NCBI GenBank assembly: GCA_945906815.1
Contig: CAMDRT010000042.1
Coordinates: 1-37,833 of the forward strand
Direction: 5' to 3'
DNA length: 37,833 bases
Source of the DNA: Bordetella parapertussis
GTDB taxonomy: Bacteria; Pseudomonadota; Gammaproteobacteria; Burkholderiales; SG8-41
Shown here: piece after piece, positions 32,929 to 37,833 of the stretch
Numbering within the stretch: the first letter of the stretch is position 1
How the letters are laid out: each line of letters opens with the position of its first letter
Notes under the pieces: generated by a model
Told to the model about the DNA's origin: nothing
Seen by the model: the letters and a program-made list of their open reading frames with translations, nothing else
Database searches by the model: none
Position numbers and translations under genes: made by a program

Positions 32929-33594
32929 ATGAATCACGAACTAAAACTCTACCTGCACGAACTCGCGCCCGCGGCGCAGCTGACCGTAAACCCGCAAGGC
33001 GTCACCGCCACCTATGTCGTCTCCGGCGGCTTGCGCCTGCGCGCGGGCAATTTCACCGGCACGGTCGGCGCCAACAGCGCGTTTCATGCGCCAGATGTCA
33101 TGCAGCTTGCGGCAGGCAATCTCGCCACGGTGGTGTTGCGCTGGCAGCTGACGCGCATAGGGGCGCCCGCTGCACTGGCCACGGGCGCTGGCGTCAGCAG
33201 CACGCTACTGCTGAATGCCCCTCTGCAGCTCGATACCGCGACCGACTATCTGCTGCGCTGCGACCGCGTAGACTTTCCGCCCGGCGGCGAAGCGCTTACC
33301 CACACCCATCGCGGCGGCGGCATCCGCTGCCTGCTGTTCGGCGGCATCGAGATTCACACCAACAACACCGTGCATGGTTATCTCCCGCTCGAACCCTGGT
33401 TCGAAGCCGGGCCCGATCCGGTGTACGCGAAAGCGTCGCCGGCGCTGGCTTCCGGCTTTGTGCGGGTAATGATTCTGCCGCGCGCATTGCTCGGCAAATC
33501 GTCGATTACCTATGTCAACGCCGAAGACCTCGACAAACCCAAAAATCAGAAGTATCAGGTGTTCATCGACACGCCCATCGTACTACCGGTGTGA
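32929..33594 (+). CDS. Cupin-domain protein, function unknown
   Basis: A 221-aa protein with a cupin barrel in its second half. VDFPPGGEALTHTHRGGGIRCLL holds the HxH metal ligands and is followed by a GxIEIHTN-type strand; the first half looks like a second, degenerate cupin. Cupins in such clusters may be dioxygenases, isomerases or ligand sensors. It is the first gene of the plus-strand arm, 34 bp before a Bug gene. No more exact function can be given. Confidence 0.68.
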   Translation: MNHELKLYLHELAPAAQLTVNPQGVTATYVVSGGLRLRAGNFTGTVGANSAFHAPDVMQLAAGNLATVVLRWQLTRIGAPAALATGAGVSSTLLLNAPLQLDTATDYLLRCDRVDFPPGGEALTHTHRGGGIRCLLFGGIEIHTNNTVHGYLPLEPWFEAGPDPVYAKASPALASGFVRVMILPRALLGKSSITYVNAEDLDKPKNQKYQVFIDTPIVLPV

Positions 33595-33628
33595 ACGTGT
33601 CGCTGCTCACAGGTCTCAGGAGAAAAGC

Positions 33629-34588
33629 ATGATGAAATATTTTTCGTGCACGCTCGCGCTGTTGCTCTGCGTTAGCGCGCAGGCGCAAACTTATCCCGCC
33701 AAAACCATCCGCATCGTCGTGCCCTTCGCGCCCGGCGGCAACGTGGATATCAATGCGCGCGCGGTCGCGCCCGGCCTCACTGAATTGCTCGGCCAACCGG
33801 TAGTGGTGGATAACCGCGCGGGTGCGGGCGGCATGATCGGCGGCGAGATGGTGGCGAAAGCGCCGCCCGATGGTTACACGCTGCTGATGGCGTCGAACAG
33901 CGTCTACAGCGTTGCGCCGAATGTATTTGCCAAGCCGCTCTACAATCCGCTGCGCGATTACGCCGCGATCTCAGGCATCAGCAACGTGCCCTTCGTGTTG
34001 ATTGCGCATCCGTCGGTACCGGCCAAGACGTTCAAGGCGTTCGTCGCGCTGGTAAAAACCAAACCGGGGCAAATGACGATGGCCACTGCCGGCACCGGCA
34101 CCTCGAATCATCTGGTCGGCGAGTTGATCCAGATGAACGCCGGCATCCGCATGACCAGCGTGCCGTACAAGGGCAGCGGCCCCGCGCTGATCGATCTGCT
34201 CGGCGGACAGGTGGATTCGCATGTCGATCAGCTTACGGCGTCGATGGGCTACATCCGCTCCGGCAAGATACGCGCCCTCGCCGTCACCACCGACAAACGC
34301 GCGCCGTTGCTGCCCGACGTGCCCACGCTCGCCGAGCAGGGTTTGCAGGGCTTTGATGCCACCACCATCACCGGCCTGCTGGCGCCGGTGGCGACGCCGA
34401 AAGACATTATTGATCGTGTGCATGGCGCGCTGGTGAAAGTTACCGCGCAGCAAGCGGTACGCGACCGCTTTGCCGCGTTAGGCGCCACCACGCTCGGCAA
34501 CTCGCCCGCGGAATTCGGCGAGTACATCAAACAGGATTACGCCAAGTGGCAAAAAGTGGTGAAAGCGGCCAACATCAGCTCCAACTAA
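33629..34588 (+). CDS. Bug/TctC-family periplasmic solute-binding protein (6 of 6)
   Basis: A 319-aa exported binding protein. The signal peptide (CTLALLLCVSAQAQ) is followed by PFAPGGNVDINAR and DNRAGAGGMIGGEMVAKAPPDGYT. AGGAG stands 6 nt before the ATG at 33629, which excludes the longer frame from 33512 overlapping the cupin gene. It is followed after 24 bp by a LigI-like amidohydrolase gene and then leuC/leuD homologues, so its ligand is probably the substrate of these enzymes. Confidence 0.92.
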   Translation: MMKYFSCTLALLLCVSAQAQTYPAKTIRIVVPFAPGGNVDINARAVAPGLTELLGQPVVVDNRAGAGGMIGGEMVAKAPPDGYTLLMASNSVYSVAPNVFAKPLYNPLRDYAAISGISNVPFVLIAHPSVPAKTFKAFVALVKTKPGQMTMATAGTGTSNHLVGELIQMNAGIRMTSVPYKGSGPALIDLLGGQVDSHVDQLTASMGYIRSGKIRALAVTTDKRAPLLPDVPTLAEQGLQGFDATTITGLLAPVATPKDIIDRVHGALVKVTAQQAVRDRFAALGATTLGNSPAEFGEYIKQDYAKWQKVVKAANISSN

Positions 34589-34612
34589 ATTACTGCGTAA
34601 AAACAAAGCGTT

Positions 34613-35506
34613 ATGGAATTTCAGCCGACGGCAGCCGCGCCGCTGTGCGTGGGGCCTGATGCGCATCCGCGCAAACCTTCGTGGACGCTGCCGCCAGGCG
34701 CTACCGATACCCACTTTCATATCTTCGGGCCGATGGCGCAGTACGGCTATTCGGAAAAACGTATCTACACGCCACCCGATGCCTTGCTGGCCGATTGGCA
34801 GCGGCTCGCCCAGACGCTGGGTGTAGCGCGCGGCGTGATCGTGCAGCCTTCGGTGTACGGCACGGACAATTCAGTGACGCTGGAAAATCTCAAAGCCATG
34901 GCCGGGCGCTGGCGCGCGGTGGTGGTGGTTGAAGACCGCATCACCGACAACGAACTTCAGGCCATGCACGCGCTGGGTGTGCGCGGCATCCGCTTTAACG
35001 TGGTCGATGTCGCCACCGAAAAAGGCGTGCTGCCTATGCACCTCGTGCGCGGCTTGGCCGAGCGCATCGCGCCGCTGGGCTGGCACGTGCAGTTTTTGAT
35101 GCACGTCGATGAGTACCCCGACCTGGAGCAAATGTTCGACGGTTTTCCTACCGACTTTGTGATCGATCACTTCGGTTACATGAAGGCCGAAAAAGGCGTA
35201 AAGCATCCGAACTTCCAGGCGTTTCTGCGGCTGATGAAGGGCGGGCGCTGCTGGTGCAAATTCACCGGCGCCTACCGCATCTCGTCGCACGCTATGCCTT
35301 ACCCCGACGTGACGCCGCTCGCGCACGCCATCATCGATGCCAACGCCGAACGCGTGGTGTGGGGCAGCGACTGGCCGCACCCCAAGCACGAAGGCGCCAT
35401 GCCCAATGACGGCGAGATGTGCGATAGGCTGCTGGAATGGATTCCCGACCCGGTAATTCGCGACCAAGTGCTGACGGCGAATCCCGCGCGGCTTTATGGC
35501 TACTGA
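34613..35506 (+). CDS. Amidohydrolase-2 family lactonase-type hydrolase (LigI-like)
   Basis: A 297-aa TIM-barrel hydrolase of the COG3618 group. DTHFHIFGP (His34, His36) opens the first strand, VQPSVYGTDN (about 78-87) the second, with FLMHVDEY (about 161-168), VIDHFG (Asp185-His186) and WGSDWPHP (Asp253) later. The DxHxHxFGP and final SDWPHP pattern resembles 2-pyrone-4,6-dicarboxylate hydrolase (LigI) and sugar-acid lactonases, which open lactones. It lies in a tight plus-strand series (24 bp after the Bug gene, 11 bp before leuC), so it probably acts on the imported compound or its lactone. Confidence 0.82.
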   Translation: MEFQPTAAAPLCVGPDAHPRKPSWTLPPGATDTHFHIFGPMAQYGYSEKRIYTPPDALLADWQRLAQTLGVARGVIVQPSVYGTDNSVTLENLKAMAGRWRAVVVVEDRITDNELQAMHALGVRGIRFNVVDVATEKGVLPMHLVRGLAERIAPLGWHVQFLMHVDEYPDLEQMFDGFPTDFVIDHFGYMKAEKGVKHPNFQAFLRLMKGGRCWCKFTGAYRISSHAMPYPDVTPLAHAIIDANAERVVWGSDWPHPKHEGAMPNDGEMCDRLLEWIPDPVIRDQVLTANPARLYGY

Positions 35507-35517
35507 GGAACAACATC

Positions 35518-36912
35518 ATGCCGACGCTATTCGAAAAAATCTGGTCACAGCACGTGGTGGTGGACAAGGGCAACGAAGCGCTGCTCTACATCGACCGCAA
35601 TCTGCTGCATGACGGCGCGTTTCACGCGTTTAGCGCTCTGAACCGGGAAGGCCGCAAGGTGAGGAAGCCGCGTCAACAGCTCGCCACTGCCGACCATTAC
35701 GTGCCCACGCGCGGCCGCGAGCTAGGCCTCGCCAGCGTCAACGATGACGACGCGCGCGAGATGTTGCGGCTGTTCGATGTCAACGGCGCCGAGCATGGCG
35801 TGCGCTGCTTCGGCATGAACGATCCGCAACAGGGCATTGTGCATGTGGTCGGCCCCGAAACCGCTTTCACGCAACCGGGCATCACCCTGACCTGCGGCGA
35901 CTCGCACACTTCAACGCACGGCGCGCTGGGCGCATACGCGTTCGGCATCGGCGCTTCGCAACTGAAGCAGGTGCTCGCCACGCAATGCCTGTGGCAGAAA
36001 AAACCCAAAACGCTGCGCGTTACCGTCGATGGCAAGCTGGGGACGGGCATCAGCGGCAAGGATGTGGTGCTTGCCATCATCGCAAAAATCGGCACCGCCG
36101 GCGGCACCGGGCATGTGATCGAATACGCCGGCAGCGTGTTTCGCGCAATGGCGCTGGAAGGCCGCCTCACGGTATGCAATATGTCGATAGAAGCCGGTGC
36201 CCGCGCCGGCATGATCGCGCCCGATGACACCACCTTTCAATATCTCGCGGGCCGCGCATACGCGCCCACCGGCGCGCAGTGGGATGCGGCACTGGCCCTG
36301 TGGCGCGCGCTGCCCACGGATGAGGGTGCTACCTTTGATCGCGAAGTCAGTTTGGATGGCAGCGCCATCGAACCTACGCTCACCTGGGGCACGCTCCCTG
36401 AAGAAGCCTTGCCCGTCAGCGGTGTCATTCCCGACCCAGCGACCTTCAGCGACGCCAACCAGCGCGCACACGCGCAATCCGCACTGCGCTACATGGATTT
36501 GAAACCCGGAACCCGGCTCACCGATATCAGGATCGACCGTGTGTTCATCGGCACCTGCACCAATGGCCGCATCGATGATTTGCGCGCGGCAGCGGCGGTG
36601 CTCAAAGGACGCAAAGTCACCGTGCAAGGCTGGGTATCGCCCGGCTCCACTACGGTAAAGCGCGACGCCGAAGCCGAGGGCCTGCATCGCATCTTCGAGG
36701 AAGCCGGCCTGGAATGGCGCGCCTCGGGCTGCTCCGGCTGCGCCGCCATGAACGGTGACGCCGTGCCCGCGGGCATGCGCTCTGCATCCACCTCCAACCG
36801 CAATTTCGAGGGCCGCCAGGGCAAAGGCGCGCGCACGCATCTGATGAGCCCGGCGATGGCGGCGGCAGCAGCAGTGACCGGGCAGGTGACCGATGTGCGA
36901 ACGTTGATTTGA
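35518..36912 (+). CDS. LeuC-family dehydratase large subunit, likely catabolic
   Basis: A 464-aa aconitase-superfamily large subunit of LeuC length. The [4Fe-4S] ligands are Cys347 (GTCTNGR), Cys405 and Cys408 (GCSGC), and TCGDSHTSTHG and ASTSNRNFEGRQG are present. Two places differ from the LeuC pattern I know: the HEVTSPQAF-like segment is HDGAFHAFSA (31-40), and SEVEHVLATQ is SQLKQVLATQ (147-156). These may change substrate choice from isopropylmalate to another malate- or tartrate-like acid. GAGGAA stands 9 nt before the ATG at 35518. LeuD follows after 109 bp; no leuB is seen in the window. Confidence 0.85.
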   Translation: MPTLFEKIWSQHVVVDKGNEALLYIDRNLLHDGAFHAFSALNREGRKVRKPRQQLATADHYVPTRGRELGLASVNDDDAREMLRLFDVNGAEHGVRCFGMNDPQQGIVHVVGPETAFTQPGITLTCGDSHTSTHGALGAYAFGIGASQLKQVLATQCLWQKKPKTLRVTVDGKLGTGISGKDVVLAIIAKIGTAGGTGHVIEYAGSVFRAMALEGRLTVCNMSIEAGARAGMIAPDDTTFQYLAGRAYAPTGAQWDAALALWRALPTDEGATFDREVSLDGSAIEPTLTWGTLPEEALPVSGVIPDPATFSDANQRAHAQSALRYMDLKPGTRLTDIRIDRVFIGTCTNGRIDDLRAAAAVLKGRKVTVQGWVSPGSTTVKRDAEAEGLHRIFEEAGLEWRASGCSGCAAMNGDAVPAGMRSASTSNRNFEGRQGKGARTHLMSPAMAAAAAVTGQVTDVRTLI

Positions 36913-36920
36913 AAAACCTT

Positions 36921-37004
36921 TTTGACACAGATTTACGCAGATTTCCGCGGATTAGCTTCACCACCGTAAAAAATCTGCGTTCATCTGCGTTCATCTGTGG
37001 CTAA
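36921..37004. repeat. Intergenic inverted repeat R4 between the leuC and leuD homologues
   Basis: Two arms of about 34 nt (36921-36954 and 36971-37004) are inverted copies, with around a quarter of positions changed. The units (CACAGATTTACGCAGAT and CTGCGTTCATCTGCG) match those of the repeat at 31764-31880. It fills nearly all of the 109-bp gap between two genes whose products must form one enzyme, ending about 17 bp before the leuD start. Confidence 0.75.
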
Positions 37005-37021
37005 GATTTTTGAGGTTCAAA

Positions 37022-37636
37022 ATGCAACCTTTTACCAAGCTCACCGCCGTCGCAGCGCCCTTCGACATGGCGAATATCGATACCGACAAAATCATCCCGG
37101 CACGTTATCTGCGTAAATTGCGCAACACAGAAGCCGGTTACGGCCCATGGCTGTTTTACGATTTGTGCTTTGATGCCGACGGCAAGGAACGTCCCGAGTT
37201 CGTACTCAATCAAACGCCGTGGCGCAACACCGGCATCATCGTCGCCGCCGAGAACTTCGGCTGCGGCTCATCGCGCGAAGGCGCGGCTTACGCCATGCTC
37301 GACTGGGGCATCAGCTGCGTGATTGCGCCCTCGTTCGGTGACATCCATTACGCCAACGAAATCCAGAACGGCATGCTGCCGGCGATCCTCGCCGAAGAGC
37401 ACTGCGCCGTGCTGCGCGCACAACTCAAGGCCACGCCCGGATCAAGCATCAGCGTCGATCTGGAAGCGCAAACCATCACCGGGCCGGATGGCAAGACCTA
37501 TCGCTTCGACATCGACGCCGTCTACAAGGAACGGTTGCTGAAGGGGCAGGACGATGTGGCTTTGGTGCTGCAGGAATTGCCGACGATAGAGGCGTTTGAG
37601 CAGCGGCATTTCGCGAAGATGCCGTGGCTGGAATAA
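37022..37636 (+). CDS. LeuD-family dehydratase small subunit, likely catabolic
   Basis: A 204-aa swivelling-domain subunit partnering the LeuC homologue. FDMANIDTDKIIPARYL, ENFGCGSSREGAAYAML and VIAPSFGDIHYANEIQNGMLPA are the family hallmarks. The loop after IIP, which helps select the substrate, reads ARYLRKLRNTEAGYG, two residues longer than in E. coli LeuD as I recall it. The ATG at 37022 has GAGG 7 nt upstream; the frame could open at a TTG at 37010. Together with the large subunit it should move a hydroxyl group by dehydration and rehydration. Confidence 0.88.
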   Translation: MQPFTKLTAVAAPFDMANIDTDKIIPARYLRKLRNTEAGYGPWLFYDLCFDADGKERPEFVLNQTPWRNTGIIVAAENFGCGSSREGAAYAMLDWGISCVIAPSFGDIHYANEIQNGMLPAILAEEHCAVLRAQLKATPGSSISVDLEAQTITGPDGKTYRFDIDAVYKERLLKGQDDVALVLQELPTIEAFEQRHFAKMPWLE

Positions 37637-37666
37637 CGATCACAGGCGATCACGAGCGATCACAGC
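37637..37666. repeat. Three tandem 10-bp direct repeats
   Basis: Directly after the leuD homologue's stop codon, three 10-bp units begin CGATCAC (37637-37646, 37647-37656, 37657-37666; CGATCACAGG, CGATCACGAG, CGATCACAGC). They are in phase with the DNA helix. They could be a protein-binding array or a simple tandem duplication. Confidence 0.7.
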
Positions 37667-37789
37667 GCAAAACAATAGTTAAAACGGGTCATCGCGACTT
37701 AGTGTGGGCGATTTTTGGTTAAAAATGTCGTGAATTGCCTATGAAAACAGTGATGTTCAAAGTGACCTGAAATCTGGCACGATTATGGG

Positions 37790-37833
37790 ATGGCAAAATC
37801 AACGAGAAGACAGCGGCGGCTGTGGGATGCGTA
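37790..37833 (+). CDS. Start of a basic protein, cut by the window edge; possibly mobile-element related
   Basis: The last 44 bases open an ATG frame without stop, reading MAKSTRRQRRLWDA. The very basic start with RRLWDAY-like sequence recalls short proteins annotated with transposases, but this is from memory and 14 residues are few. An overlapping frame from 37785 is also open. The preceding 120 bp are AT-richer than the rest of the window, with no clear terminal inverted repeat. Confidence 0.3.
   Translation, partial: MAKSTRRQRRLWDA

Noticed and set aside
35518..37636. Annotation as the standard leucine-pathway leuCD
   Set aside because: Possible, but the gene neighbours are catabolic, leuB is absent from the window and two LeuC loops differ; the family name was kept without assigning the biosynthetic role.
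37775..37795. TGGCACG followed by TGGGA, resembling a sigma-54 promoter
   Set aside because: The -24 part fits, but the -12 part lacks the needed GC and it would overlap the start codon of the edge ORF.

Overview
The window looks like chromosomal DNA of a GC-rich (about 60% by eye) betaproteobacterium, probably of the order Burkholderiales. The evidence is the hemA-prfA-prmC block with grxD nearby, six secreted Bug/TctC-type solute-binding proteins, and a gene set rich in CoA, hydroxyacid and dicarboxylate chemistry. It seems to be an environmental, metabolically versatile organism. No tRNA, rRNA, CRISPR array, phage or complete insertion sequence was seen.

Layout. 1-3500: a sulfoacetaldehyde acetyltransferase gene (xsc) divergent from a TauE/SafE-family permease, then a shared terminator and grxD. 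3674-6492: a luciferase-like oxidoreductase and a Bug gene on the plus strand, converging on an enoyl-CoA hydratase gene. 6547-10740 (minus strand): hemA, prfA, prmC and a second Bug gene. 10741-11691: about 950 bp without a convincing gene, with many short hairpins and a terminator-like stem. 11692-13214: yajD, a rubredoxin gene of only 58 codons, and prpB overlapping it by four bases. 13413-15746: an IclR regulator, a double-NIPSNAP protein and an exported creatininase-family protein. 15817-18961 (minus strand): a Cys-less rhodanese, an HEXXH lipoprotein, a small alpha/beta-barrel protein and an AEC permease. 19154-22112 (plus strand): a third Bug protein, an exported methyltransferase and a 3-hydroxyacyl-CoA dehydrogenase. 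22109-25776 (minus strand): an HD-GYP protein and a hybrid histidine kinase.

25817-37636 is a large catabolic locus arranged as two divergent arms around 32870-32928. The minus arm carries a Bug protein, an NHL propeller, a mandelate-racemase-superfamily protein, an SDR, a carboxymuconolactone-decarboxylase-family protein, another Bug protein and a 2-hydroxyacid dehydrogenase. The plus arm carries a cupin, a Bug protein, a LigI-like amidohydrolase and a LeuC/LeuD pair. The most interesting proposal is that this LeuCD pair is a catabolic hydro-lyase rather than the leucine-pathway enzyme. It sits behind a substrate-binding protein and a lactonase-type hydrolase, and LeuC departs from the usual sequence in two loops.

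Other structure: long intergenic inverted repeats built from short iterated units occur at three places (127-200, 31764-31880, 36921-37004). A 15-bp inverted repeat covers the ribosome-binding site of the gene ending at 17434. The right edge holds three tandem 10-bp repeats and the first codons of a basic protein that may belong to a mobile element. All functions are read from motifs by eye; no database search was possible.
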